A stretch of DNA of 64,000 nucleotides from assembly GCA_966250375.1 (NCBI GenBank), contig CBINHE010000003.1, positions 1 through 64,000 of the forward strand. Reading direction: 5' to 3'. The notes under the pieces are model-generated. The model had not been told where the DNA came from, ran no database searches, and worked only from the letters and a program-made list of their open reading frames with translations. Every line of letters begins with the position of its first letter. Positions within the stretch are counted from its first letter, which is position 1. Source of the stretch: CAMLDH01 sp966250375 (GTDB lineage Bacteria > Pseudomonadota > Gammaproteobacteria > Burkholderiales > Burkholderiaceae_D). This document shows, piece by piece, positions 1 through 7,324 of the stretch. Made by a program: the position numbers and the translations under genes.

Positions 1-98
1 TGATCAATCCGATTGCGATGGAAGAAGGCTTGCGCTTCGCGATTCGCGAAGGTGGCCGTACTGTTGGCGCCGGTGTTGTGGCCAAAATTATTGAATAA
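1..98 (+). CDS. tuf: Elongation factor Tu, C-terminal end (partial)
   Basis: The window opens inside a reading frame (phase from base 3) that ends at TAA 96-98. The readable peptide, INPIAMEEGLRFAIREGG followed by RTVGAGVVAKIIE, is the highly conserved end of domain 3 of EF-Tu, the GTPase that delivers aminoacyl-tRNA to the ribosome. A tuf gene directly before rpsJ is the usual order of the str-S10 region in proteobacteria. Only about 31 residues are visible, so nothing can be said about the rest. Confidence 0.95.
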   Translation, partial: INPIAMEEGLRFAIREGGRTVGAGVVAKIIE

Positions 99-176
99 TT
101 CTGCTGAAACTTAGTTTTATTCATAACATAGCCGCGAGTGGCAAGCCATTCGCGGTTCGCTCTTTAAAGGAAAATC

Positions 177-524
177 ATGTCTACACCTAATCAAGCTGGT
201 ACCAAGCAGGCAGTTCTCAAGCAGAAAATCCGTATTCGCCTGAAAGCGTTTGACTATCGCCTGATCGATCAGTCTGCGCTGGAAATCGTCGATACCGCCA
301 AACGCACCGGCGCTGTCGTCAAGGGCCCGGTGCCACTGCCGACCCGTATCCAGCGTTTTGACGTGCTGCGTTCTCCTCACGTCAACAAGACTTCGCGCGA
401 CCAGTTCGAAATCCGTACTCACCAGCGTTTGATGGACATCGTCGACCCGACTGACAAGACGGTTGATGCGCTGATGAAGCTGGATCTGCCGGCTGGCGTG
501 GATGTCGAAATCAAATTGCAGTAA
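177..524 (+). CDS. rpsJ: 30S ribosomal protein S10
   Basis: S10 is a 30S head protein that also binds NusB in transcription antitermination. The core starts KIRIRLKAFDYRLID and runs to the usual end, DVEIKLQ. At 115 aa it is about 12 residues longer than the 103-aa E. coli protein. The extra residues form a polar N-terminal tail starting MSTPNQAGTKQAV. The ATG at 177 has an AAAGGAAA ribosome site just upstream, and no later in-frame start fits, so the tail is probably real. It lies 78 bases after tuf and is cut off from rplC by a promoter region. Confidence 0.96.
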   Translation: MSTPNQAGTKQAVLKQKIRIRLKAFDYRLIDQSALEIVDTAKRTGAVVKGPVPLPTRIQRFDVLRSPHVNKTSRDQFEIRTHQRLMDIVDPTDKTVDALMKLDLPAGVDVEIKLQ

Positions 525-541
525 TTTGTAATTACGCACAT

Positions 542-564
542 ACCACAAATTCTTAATTTGTGGT
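542..564. repeat. 10-bp perfect inverted repeat overlapping the rplC -35 box
   Basis: ACCACAAATT (542-551) and AATTTGTGGT (555-564) are perfect reverse complements around a 3-base centre. The right arm ends on the first base of the -35 box TTGTGG (564-569). There is no U-run after it, so it is not a classical terminator. It could be a Rho-dependent pause or 3'-end hairpin for the rpsJ transcript, or a DNA operator touching the rplC promoter. Confidence 0.6.
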
Positions 565-592
565 TGTGGGGAAAAATTTTGTGGGTTATAAT
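564..592 (+). promoter_or_regulatory. Sigma-70 promoter for the rplC operon
   Basis: TTGTGG (564-569), a 17-base spacer and a perfect TATAAT (587-592). The discriminator is G+C-rich (GCTCGGC), as is typical of promoters repressed by ppGpp/DksA in the stringent response. The predicted transcript starts near base 599 and gives a leader of about 90 bases. The leader contains a hairpin, with 607-614 pairing with 620-627 around the loop TCATG. Confidence 0.8.
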
Positions 593-687
593 GCTCGGCT
601 TCGGTAAGGGTGTGTCATGCACACCTTTGCATATTAAGTAGTACAAACATCAGCCCCGCCCAATCGTAGGTGGGAATGGAGAAAACA

Positions 688-1380
688 ATGAGCCAAGATC
701 TTGTTGATAGCAAGGTTGGTGGTAAGCGCATTGGTCTTGTTGGCCGTAAGGTTGGCATGATGCGCATCTTCACGGATGACGGGGATTCAATTCCTGTAAC
801 TGTGCTGGATGTGTCCAATAATCGCGTTACGCAAATTAAAACGCTGGAAGTGGACGGTTATTGCGCTGTTCAGGTTGCATTCGGCACTCGTCGCGCTTCT
901 CGTGTGAATAAGGCCGCTGCCGGTCACCATGCTAAAGCAGGTGTTGAGGCAGGCGCCGTCCTTAAAGAATTCCGTATCGACGCCGCTAAAGCTTCCGAAA
1001 TGAAGGCGGGTGACGTTGTTGCTGCTAGCCTGTTTGAGGTTGGTCAGAAAGTGGATGTGCAAGGCGTGTCCATCGGTAAGGGCTATGCTGGTACGATCAA
1101 GCGCTACCATTTTGCATCCGGTCGTGCATCTCATGGTAACTCCCGTTCGCATAATGTGCCGGGTTCCATTGGTATGGCGCAGGATCCGGGGCGTGTTTTT
1201 CCTGGTAAGCGTATGACTGGTCACTTGGGTGATGTCACTCGTACTGTACAAAACCTTGAGATTGCGCGCATCGACGCGGAGCGTCAGCTGCTGTTGGTAA
1301 AGGGCGCAGTTCCGGGTGCGAAAAACGGTCAAGTGATCGTTTTGCCTGCGGTCAAAATCAAAGCCAAGAAGGGAGCCTAA
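688..1380 (+). CDS. rplC: 50S ribosomal protein L3
   Basis: L3 is an early-assembly 50S protein near the peptidyl transferase centre. The 230-aa product starts MSQDLVDSKVGGKRIGLVGRKVGM and carries the family signature around ASHGNSRSHNVPGSIG. GTG 670 and ATG 676 are also in frame. ATG 688 is preferred because GGAG sits six bases upstream and the protein then begins close to its relatives. It is the first gene behind the promoter at 564-592 and is separated from rplD by three bases. Confidence 0.95.
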   Translation: MSQDLVDSKVGGKRIGLVGRKVGMMRIFTDDGDSIPVTVLDVSNNRVTQIKTLEVDGYCAVQVAFGTRRASRVNKAAAGHHAKAGVEAGAVLKEFRIDAAKASEMKAGDVVAASLFEVGQKVDVQGVSIGKGYAGTIKRYHFASGRASHGNSRSHNVPGSIGMAQDPGRVFPGKRMTGHLGDVTRTVQNLEIARIDAERQLLLVKGAVPGAKNGQVIVLPAVKIKAKKGA

Positions 1381-1383
1381 TCA

Positions 1384-2004
1384 ATGGAACTCAAGCTCCT
1401 GAATGACCAAGGTCAAGCTGCTTCCAATGTTGTTGCGCCAGATACGATTTTCGGTCGCGACTATAATGAGGCGCTGATTCATCAGGTTGTGGTTGCTTAT
1501 CAGGCCAACGCGCGTAGCGGCAACCGTAAGCAAAAAGATCGTGAGGAAGTGCATCACACGACTAAAAAGCCATGGCGCCAAAAAGGTACGGGGCGTGCTC
1601 GTGCTGGTATGTCGTCTTCGCCTCTGTGGCGTGGTGGTGGTCGTATTTTCCCGAATTCGCCGGATGAAAACTTCTCTCACAAAGTCAACAAGAAGATGTA
1701 TCGCGCAGGTGTCTGCTCGATCCTGTCTCAGTTGGCGCGCGAGGGTCGTCTGTCCATTATTGAGGGTCTGTCGGTTGATGCGCCCAAGACCAAGCTCTTG
1801 TCGCAAAAGTTGAGGGGCATGGGATTGGACTCCGTGCTGGTTATTACTGATAATCTTGATGAAAATCTGTTGCTCGCGTCGCGCAATCTGCCGAACGTGC
1901 TGATTGTCGAGCCGCGTCATGCTGATCCTGTTTCTCTGGTGTTTTACAAGAAAATCCTGATCACCAAGCCGGCATTGGCCAAGATTGAGGAGATGCTGGC
2001 ATGA
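1384..2004 (+). CDS. rplD: 50S ribosomal protein L4
   Basis: L4 lines the exit tunnel through its long loop (here around KPWRQKGTGRARAGMSSSP, residues about 60-80). In E. coli it also represses its own operon by acting on the S10 leader. The 206-aa length is normal. In this genome the E. coli-type leader before rpsJ is replaced by a promoter after rpsJ, so any L4 feedback would have to act on the rplC leader; that is an inference. The last four bases overlap rplW (ATGA), which implies translational coupling. Confidence 0.95.
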   Translation: MELKLLNDQGQAASNVVAPDTIFGRDYNEALIHQVVVAYQANARSGNRKQKDREEVHHTTKKPWRQKGTGRARAGMSSSPLWRGGGRIFPNSPDENFSHKVNKKMYRAGVCSILSQLAREGRLSIIEGLSVDAPKTKLLSQKLRGMGLDSVLVITDNLDENLLLASRNLPNVLIVEPRHADPVSLVFYKKILITKPALAKIEEMLA

Positions 2005-2318
2005 ATGCGAATGTGAAACATAGCGAAGAGCGTTTGATGAAAGTGCTGCTGGCGCCGGTGATTTCCGAGAAGGCCACCATGGTTGCCGAGAAAAACGAGC
2101 AAGTCGTTTTTTTGGTGACGCAGGATGCGACCAAGCTGGAAGTCAAGGCTGCAGTCGAACTGTTGTTCAAGGTTCAAGTGGAGTCAGTGCAAGTTGCGAA
2201 CCGTCAAGGCAAGCAAAAGCGTACCGGTCGCTTTAATGGTCGTCGCAATCATACGCGTCGTGCGTTTGTCTGCTTGAAGCCGGGTCAGGAAATTAACTTC
2301 ACCGAGGAGGCTAAATAA
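2001..2318 (+). CDS. rplW: 50S ribosomal protein L23
   Basis: L23 sits at the mouth of the exit tunnel and docks trigger factor and the signal recognition particle. The 105-aa protein contains VLLAPVISEKATMVAEKN and the basic loop GRFNGRRNHTRR, both characteristic. It starts inside the rplD stop (ATGA overlap at 2001-2004) and shares its last base with the rplB start (TAATG). It is therefore tightly coupled on both sides. Confidence 0.95.
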   Translation: MNANVKHSEERLMKVLLAPVISEKATMVAEKNEQVVFLVTQDATKLEVKAAVELLFKVQVESVQVANRQGKQKRTGRFNGRRNHTRRAFVCLKPGQEINFTEEAK

Positions 2319-3145
2319 TGGCACTCGTTAAAGTAAAGCCAACCTCGCCGGGGCGTCGTGGCATGGTCAAGGTGGTAACGCCTGATCTGTACAAGGGGCG
2401 CCCGTTTGCAGGCTTGGTTGAAAAGAAATCGAAAACTGCCGGCCGTAACAACAACGGCCATATCACCACTCGTCATATTGGTGGTGGTCATAAGCAGCAC
2501 TATCGCATGATTGACTTCAAGCGCAATAAGGATGGTATTCCGGCGAAAGTGGAGCGGATCGAATACGATCCAAACCGTACCGCGAATATCGCTTTGCTGT
2601 GCTACGCCGATGGTGAGCGTCAATACATCATTGCCACCAAAGGTTTGTCGGTTGGTGATCAGTTGATGAATGGCTCGGAAGCGCCGATCAAATCAGGCAA
2701 CTGTCTGCCGATTCGCAATATTCCGGTCGGTACGATCCTGCATTGTGTCGAGATGTTGCCTGGCAAGGGTGCGCAAATGGCGCGTACCGCTGGTGCTGGC
2801 GTTGTGTTGATGGCACGTGAAGGTACCTACGCACAGATTCGTTTGCGTTCCGGCGAGGTGCGCCGTGTGCACATCGAATGCCGCGCAACCGTTGGTGAGG
2901 TCGGTAATGCCGAGCATAGCCTGCGTAAAATCGGTAAGGCTGGTGCAATGCGTTGGCGTGGTGTTCGTCCTACCGTTCGCGGTGTGGTGATGAACCCGGT
3001 TGACCATCCGCACGGTGGTGGTGAAGGTAAAACTGCAGCCGGTCGTCATCCAGTGTCACCGTGGGGCCAGCAGACCAAGGGTAAGAAGACGCGTCGCAAC
3101 AAGCGCACGACTTCGATGATCGTCTCGCGCCGCGGCAAGAAATAA
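2318..3145 (+). CDS. rplB: 50S ribosomal protein L2
   Basis: L2 is needed for subunit association and peptidyl transferase function. The 275-aa product has the conserved C-terminal segment MNPVDHPHGGGEGK with the histidine implicated in activity, followed by the basic tail TKGKKTRRNKRTT. The start overlaps the rplW stop by one base. The length matches the family and nothing is unusual. Confidence 0.97.
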   Translation: MALVKVKPTSPGRRGMVKVVTPDLYKGRPFAGLVEKKSKTAGRNNNGHITTRHIGGGHKQHYRMIDFKRNKDGIPAKVERIEYDPNRTANIALLCYADGERQYIIATKGLSVGDQLMNGSEAPIKSGNCLPIRNIPVGTILHCVEMLPGKGAQMARTAGAGVVLMAREGTYAQIRLRSGEVRRVHIECRATVGEVGNAEHSLRKIGKAGAMRWRGVRPTVRGVVMNPVDHPHGGGEGKTAAGRHPVSPWGQQTKGKKTRRNKRTTSMIVSRRGKK

Positions 3146-3155
3146 GGGGTAACAC

Positions 3156-3431
3156 ATGACACGTTCATTGAAAAAAGGGCCGTTTTGTGACGCCCACCTG
3201 GTGAAAAAAGTCGAAGCCGCACAAGCGATCAAAGACAAAAAGCCGATCAAAACCTGGTCACGCCGTTCGACGATTATGCCGGATTTTATCGGGCTGACAA
3301 TTGCGGTGCATAACGGTAAGCAGCATGTGCCGGTTTATGTTTCCGAAAATATGGTTGGTCACAAGCTCGGCGAATTCGCGCTGACCCGTACCTTCAAGGG
3401 TCATGCTGCTGATAAAAAGGCTAAGAAATAA
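3156..3431 (+). CDS. rpsS: 30S ribosomal protein S19
   Basis: S19 is a 30S head protein that forms a complex with S13 and contacts the A-site tRNA. The 91-aa sequence starts MTRSLKKGPFCDAHLV and contains the family signature TWSRRSTIMPDFIGLTIAVHNGK. It begins ten bases after rplB with a GGGGT ribosome site. Length and sequence are ordinary for a proteobacterium. Confidence 0.97.
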   Translation: MTRSLKKGPFCDAHLVKKVEAAQAIKDKKPIKTWSRRSTIMPDFIGLTIAVHNGKQHVPVYVSENMVGHKLGEFALTRTFKGHAADKKAKK

Positions 3432-3440
3432 GGTCCGATG

Positions 3441-3770
3441 ATGGAAACTAAAGCTACCCTCCGTGGTGTGCGCCTCTCGGCCCAAAAGGGTCGTCTGGTT
3501 GCCGACCAGATCCGCGGCAAAAAAGTTGATCAAGCGCTCAATATCCTGACCTTCAGCCCGAAAAAGGGTGCGGTCATCATCAAGAAGGTGCTGGAGTCCG
3601 CAATTGCGAACGCTGAGCACAACGATGGTGCCGATATTGACGAATTGAAAGTCACGACGATTTACGTCGAAAAAGGTTCGGTCCTCAAGCGCTTTACCGC
3701 GCGTGCAAAAGGCCGTGGTGATCGCATCTCTAAGCAATCCTGTCACATTTACGTGACTGTCGGTAACTAA
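3441..3770 (+). CDS. rplV: 50S ribosomal protein L22
   Basis: L22 extends a beta-hairpin into the exit tunnel. The 109-aa protein contains RLSAQKGRLVADQIRGKKV near its start and the tunnel loop around GSVLKRFTARAKGRGDRI. Two tandem ATGs exist at 3438 and 3441. The second is chosen because its distance from the AAGG at 3430-3433 is better and METK matches relatives. It lies between rpsS and rpsC with nine-base gaps. Confidence 0.95.
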   Translation: METKATLRGVRLSAQKGRLVADQIRGKKVDQALNILTFSPKKGAVIIKKVLESAIANAEHNDGADIDELKVTTIYVEKGSVLKRFTARAKGRGDRISKQSCHIYVTVGN

Positions 3771-3779
3771 GGAGTCACG

Positions 3780-4628
3780 ATGGGACAGAAGATTCATCCA
3801 ACCGGTTTCCGTCTTTCGGTTACACGCAACTGGGGTTCGCGTTGGTATGCGGGCAATAGCAATTTTGCCACCATGCTCATCGAGGATTTGAAAGTCCGCG
3901 CCTACCTGAAGACTAAGCTGAAGAATGCCTCCGTAGGCCGTGTCGTGATTGAGCGCCCTGCAAAGAATGCGCGCATCACGATTTACAGTTCGCGTCCAGG
4001 TGTTGTGATTGGTAAAAAAGGCGAGGATATCGAGGTTCTGAAATCCGCCTTGTCTAAAATGATGGGCGTGCCGGTACACGTCAATATCGAAGAAATTCGC
4101 AAGCCTGAAACCGATGCCCAACTGATCGCCGATTCGATTGCCCAGCAATTGGAAAAACGCATCATGTTCCGCCGCGCCATGAAGCGCGCAATGCAAAATG
4201 CAATGCGTCTTGGCGCACAAGGCATCAAGATCATGTCGTCCGGCCGGTTGAACGGTATCGAGATCGCACGTAAAGAATGGTATCGCGAAGGCCGTGTGCC
4301 TCTGCATACACTGCGTGCCGACATTGACTACGGTTTTGGCGAGGCAGAAACGACCTACGGCATTATCGGCATCAAGGTCTGGGTCTACAAGGGTGACCGT
4401 CTCGCCAGTGGCGAAGCACCAACCATCGACGTAGCTGTAGATGATGACAAGAAGCGCCGTGGTCCACGTCGTGATGATGGCAAGCCAAGCGGCCGTCCTC
4501 GCACGCCGCGTCCTGAAGGCCAGACTACCGCTGCTGCTCCTGGAGTCACAGCACCTGGCGCCAAACGAGTTCGCGCGAAAAAGCCGGAAGGTGCTGCAGT
4601 TGCCCCGGCTGAGAAAGCAGGAGAATAA
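3780..4628 (+). CDS. rpsC: 30S ribosomal protein S3 with long C-terminal tail
   Basis: S3 forms part of the mRNA entry tunnel. The N-terminal half starts MGQKIHPTGFRLSVTR. It has the type-2 KH domain with its GXXG-type loop (GVVIGKKGED, about residues 75-85) and the C-terminal fold ending near residue 215. At 282 aa it is about 50 residues longer than E. coli S3. The extra part, from about residue 220, is a low-complexity tail rich in Asp/Lys/Arg, then Pro/Ala. Long tails occur in other Burkholderiales, so this is lineage-specific rather than an error. Confidence 0.96.
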   Translation: MGQKIHPTGFRLSVTRNWGSRWYAGNSNFATMLIEDLKVRAYLKTKLKNASVGRVVIERPAKNARITIYSSRPGVVIGKKGEDIEVLKSALSKMMGVPVHVNIEEIRKPETDAQLIADSIAQQLEKRIMFRRAMKRAMQNAMRLGAQGIKIMSSGRLNGIEIARKEWYREGRVPLHTLRADIDYGFGEAETTYGIIGIKVWVYKGDRLASGEAPTIDVAVDDDKKRRGPRRDDGKPSGRPRTPRPEGQTTAAAPGVTAPGAKRVRAKKPEGAAVAPAEKAGE

Positions 4629-4630
4629 TC

Positions 4631-5050
4631 ATGCTGCAACCAGCACGCAGAAAATATCGTAAAGAGCAAAAAGGCCGCAATAAGGGCATCTCCCATACAC
4701 GCGGCACTGCCGTGTCGTTCGGTGAGTTTGGCCTCAAAGCAATCGGTCGTGGCCGTATTACTGCCCGTCAAATTGAAGCAGCTCGTCGCGCAATGACACG
4801 CCACATCAAACGTGGCGGTCGTATCTGGATTCGCATTTTCCCGGATAAGCCAATTTCGCAAAAGCCAGCTGAAGTCCGCATGGGTAATGGTAAAGGTAAT
4901 CCTGAGTACTACGTGGCTGAAATCCAGCCGGGTAAAGTGCTGTACGAAATGGACGGTGTCGACGAAACGTTGGCGCGCGAAGCTTTTCGCTTGGCCGCAG
5001 CCAAACTACCGCTGCTGACTACGTTTGTAGTCCGTCAAGTCGGCCAATAA
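4631..5050 (+). CDS. rplP: 50S ribosomal protein L16
   Basis: L16 organises the A-site region of the 50S subunit and is added late in assembly. The 139-aa protein starts MLQPARRKYRKEQKGRNKG and carries the signature RGGRIWIRIFPDKPIS. It begins two bases after rpsC. The arginine in RIFPDKP that YcfD hydroxylates in E. coli is present, but I see no ycfD homologue in this window. Confidence 0.97.
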   Translation: MLQPARRKYRKEQKGRNKGISHTRGTAVSFGEFGLKAIGRGRITARQIEAARRAMTRHIKRGGRIWIRIFPDKPISQKPAEVRMGNGKGNPEYYVAEIQPGKVLYEMDGVDETLAREAFRLAAAKLPLLTTFVVRQVGQ

Positions 5051-5062
5051 TTGGAGTGAAAT

Positions 5063-5254
5063 ATGAAAGCATCTGAACTCCGCGGCAAAGATCAGGCAGC
5101 GCTTACCAAAGAGCTGAACGATCTGCTGAAGGCTCAATTCGGTCTGCGTATGCAAATTGCAACGCAGCAACTGAATAACACCTCCCAGCTCAAAAAAGTA
5201 CGCCGCGACATCGCACGCGTAAAGACGGTCATGAATCAGAAGGACGCCAAATAA
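5063..5254 (+). CDS. rpmC: 50S ribosomal protein L29
   Basis: L29 is a small two-helix protein near the exit tunnel that helps recruit trigger factor. The 63-aa sequence, starting MKASELRGKDQAALTKEL, has the usual pattern with RRDIARVKTVMNQK at the end. A GGAG ribosome site lies upstream. Its final base is the first base of the rpsQ start codon (TAATG), so the two are probably translationally coupled. Confidence 0.95.
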   Translation: MKASELRGKDQAALTKELNDLLKAQFGLRMQIATQQLNNTSQLKKVRRDIARVKTVMNQKDAK

Positions 5255-5526
5255 TGAACGAGCCAGTGAAAAAAGCGCTCAAGCGCACGCTGATTGGCAA
5301 GGTGGTCTCCGATAAAATGGACAAGACCGTCACAGTGTTGATCGAACGCCATGTCAAGCATCCGCTATATGGCAAGATCATCATGCGCTCGAATAAATAT
5401 CATGCGCATGACGAGGCCAACCAGGCGAAAACCGGTGATACGGTAGAGATTCAGGAGGGCCGTCCGATTTCCAAGACCAAGGCCTGGACCGTGACACGAG
5501 TGGTTCAAGTAGCACAAATAGTTTAA
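5254..5526 (+). CDS. rpsQ: 30S ribosomal protein S17
   Basis: S17 binds the 5' domain of 16S rRNA early in assembly. The 90-aa protein contains LIGKVVSDKMDKTVTVLIER and KYHAHDEANQ, which are family signatures. It is the last gene before a 232-base gap with a new promoter, so it closes the S10 operon. No terminator with a U-run is visible after it, so read-through into rplN is possible. Confidence 0.95.
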   Translation: MNEPVKKALKRTLIGKVVSDKMDKTVTVLIERHVKHPLYGKIIMRSNKYHAHDEANQAKTGDTVEIQEGRPISKTKAWTVTRVVQVAQIV

Positions 5527-5533
5527 TTAAGTG

Positions 5534-5562
5534 TTGCGGACCCGGCATTTTGATGTAATAAT
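5534..5562 (+). promoter_or_regulatory. Sigma-70 promoter for the spc operon (rplN)
   Basis: TTGCGG (5534-5539), a 17-base spacer and AATAAT (5557-5562), followed by GTCGGGCTTCG. The layout and the bases after the -10 box match the rplC promoter (TATAAT then GCTCGGCTTCG) almost letter for letter. The spacer and discriminator also contain CCCGGCAT and ATGTCGGG, able to pair with one G-T wobble. A leader of roughly 190 bases follows before rplN. Confidence 0.65.
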
Positions 5563-5758
5563 GTCGGGCTTCGTTCTTGTAATTGTTTGCGAGAGCGGTG
5601 AGTTAGTGCTCCGCAGTAAAAATTCGTAATGGCAAGAAGTTTTGGAATTTGTCCACCCAATCAGTGTGCCTTGGTTTCTGGGGTGCCTGGCGGGACCAAG
5701 ACTGACCGCGACTCCGCATTGTGCGGATCGAGCGGGTTAAGTTGGGAAAGAAAATATT

Positions 5759-6127
5759 ATGATTCAAACTGAAAGCCGGCTTGAAGTGGCCGACAACACT
5801 GGTGCGCGTGAAGTCATGTGTATCAAAGTGCTGGGTGGTTCCAAGCGCCGCTATGCGAGCATTGGTGACGTTATCAAGGTGACGGTCAAATCCGCTGCTC
5901 CGCGCGGTCGTGTAAAAAAAGGTGAAATTTACAATGCTGTTGTCGTGCGTACCGCCAAAGGTGTGCGTCGCCAGGATGGTTCATTGGTAAAGTTCGATGG
6001 CAATGCGGCAGTTTTGCTGAATGCAAAGCTTGAGCCGATTGGCACGCGTATTTTTGGGCCGGTCACGCGCGAATTGCGCACTGAGCGTTTCATGAAAATC
6101 GTGTCGCTCGCGCCTGAAGTTCTGTAA
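5759..6127 (+). CDS. rplN: 50S ribosomal protein L14
   Basis: L14 lies at the subunit interface and is the target of the silencing factor RsfS. The 122-aa product starts MIQTESRLEVADNTGAREV and contains the signature region VVRTAKGVRRQDGSLVKFD. It is the first gene of the spc operon here and stands behind its own promoter and a long structured leader. Confidence 0.97.
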   Translation: MIQTESRLEVADNTGAREVMCIKVLGGSKRRYASIGDVIKVTVKSAAPRGRVKKGEIYNAVVVRTAKGVRRQDGSLVKFDGNAAVLLNAKLEPIGTRIFGPVTRELRTERFMKIVSLAPEVL

Positions 6128-6136
6128 GGGGTCGTG

Positions 6137-6451
6137 ATGGATAAGATTCGAAAAAACGACGAAATCGTCGTCCTGGCTGGTAAGGATAAGGGCAAGCGCG
6201 GCGTAGTCAGGCAGCGTGTTGATGCTAACCACGTGGTGGTTGAGGGTGTCAATGTTGCGAAAAAAGCGACCAAGCCAAATCCGATGACAGGTACTACTGG
6301 CGGCATCTTGGATAAGTTGATGCCAATTCATGTGTCAAATGTTGCGTTGTTCAACGCGGCAACTGGCAAGGCAGATCGTGCTGGTTTCAAGGATGTGGGT
6401 GGCAAAAAAGTCCGCGTCTTTAAATCAACCGGCGAAGTCGTTAAGGTTTAA
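6137..6451 (+). CDS. rplX: 50S ribosomal protein L24
   Basis: L24 is an assembly initiator with a KOW motif, visible as VVLAGKDKGKRGVVRQRVD near residues 12-30. GTG 6134 and ATG 6137 are adjacent. ATG 6137 is preferred because AAGGGG (6126-6131) then sits at a normal distance, giving 104 aa. The downstream gap to rplE is six bases. Confidence 0.95.
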   Translation: MDKIRKNDEIVVLAGKDKGKRGVVRQRVDANHVVVEGVNVAKKATKPNPMTGTTGGILDKLMPIHVSNVALFNAATGKADRAGFKDVGGKKVRVFKSTGEVVKV

Positions 6452-6457
6452 GAGATC

Positions 6458-6997
6458 ATGGCCCGTCTCCAAGAGTTCTATAAAGAAAAGGTCGTTGCTG
6501 ACCTGACCGGCAAGTTCGGTTACAAGTCGGTGATGGAAGTTCCGCGCATTCTGAAAATCACCCTGAACATGGGTTTGTCGGAAGCGGTTGCGGACAAGAA
6601 AATCATCGAGCACGCTGTTGGCGATCTGACCAAGATCGCAGGCCAGAAGCCTGTTGTTACCAAGGCGCGTAAGGCGATTGCGGGCTTCAAGATTCGCGAA
6701 GGTTATCCGATCGGTTGTATGGTTACCCTGCGCGGCGCGCACATGTACGAATTCCTCGATCGGTTCATCACTGTTGCGCTGCCGCGTGTGCGCGATTTTC
6801 GTGGTGTGTCCGGTCGTGCATTCGACGGTCGTGGTAACTACAATATCGGTGTGAAAGAGCAGATTATTTTCCCCGAAATTGAGTACGACAAGATTGACGC
6901 ATTGCGTGGCATGAACATCAGCATCACGACAACTGCGAAGACCGACGACGAAGCGAAAGCGCTCCTCGCCGCATTTAAATTTCCGTTCAGAAACTGA
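6458..6997 (+). CDS. rplE: 50S ribosomal protein L5
   Basis: L5 binds 5S rRNA and forms part of the central protuberance. The 179-aa sequence contains the signature around VPRILKITLNMGLSEAV and ends with TTAKTDDEAKALLAAF, as expected. In E. coli the S8 repressor acts at the start of this gene. I could not check for the S8-binding fold here. Seven bases separate it from rpsN. Confidence 0.97.
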   Translation: MARLQEFYKEKVVADLTGKFGYKSVMEVPRILKITLNMGLSEAVADKKIIEHAVGDLTKIAGQKPVVTKARKAIAGFKIREGYPIGCMVTLRGAHMYEFLDRFITVALPRVRDFRGVSGRAFDGRGNYNIGVKEQIIFPEIEYDKIDALRGMNISITTTAKTDDEAKALLAAFKFPFRN

Positions 6998-7004
6998 GGT
7001 TGCC

Positions 7005-7310
7005 ATGGCAAAACTGGCACTGATTAACCGTGAGCAAAAGCGTTCAGACCTGGTAAAGAAATACGCCGGTAAGCGCGCCGAGTTAAAGGCAATCATTGAT
7101 GACCAATCGAAGTCGGAAGAAGAGCGCTACGAAGCGCGCCTGAAATTGCAGGCGCTGCCACGTAACTCTGCTCCGACCCGCCAACGTAATCGTTGCGCAC
7201 TGACTGGTCGCCCCCGTGGCACTTTCCGCAAGTTCGGGTTGGGCCGTATTAAACTCCGTGAAGTCGCCATGCGTGGCGAGATTCCGGGTATGACCAAAGC
7301 TAGCTGGTAA
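7005..7310 (+). CDS. rpsN: 30S ribosomal protein S14 (zinc-independent long form)
   Basis: S14 is an essential late-assembly protein of the 30S head. This is the 101-aa C-minus form. It starts MAKLALINREQKRSDLVKKY and shows the family signature RCALTGRPRGTFRKFGLGR, but without the CXXC pairs of the short zinc-binding form. It sits between rplE and rpsH in normal spc order. Confidence 0.97.
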   Translation: MAKLALINREQKRSDLVKKYAGKRAELKAIIDDQSKSEEERYEARLKLQALPRNSAPTRQRNRCALTGRPRGTFRKFGLGRIKLREVAMRGEIPGMTKASW

Positions 7311-7324
7311 TAGGAGAATAAGCA

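Noticed and set aside
3258..4307. 349-codon minus-strand frame
   Set aside because: Antisense to rpsS, rplV and rpsC. No ribosome site and no domain seen.
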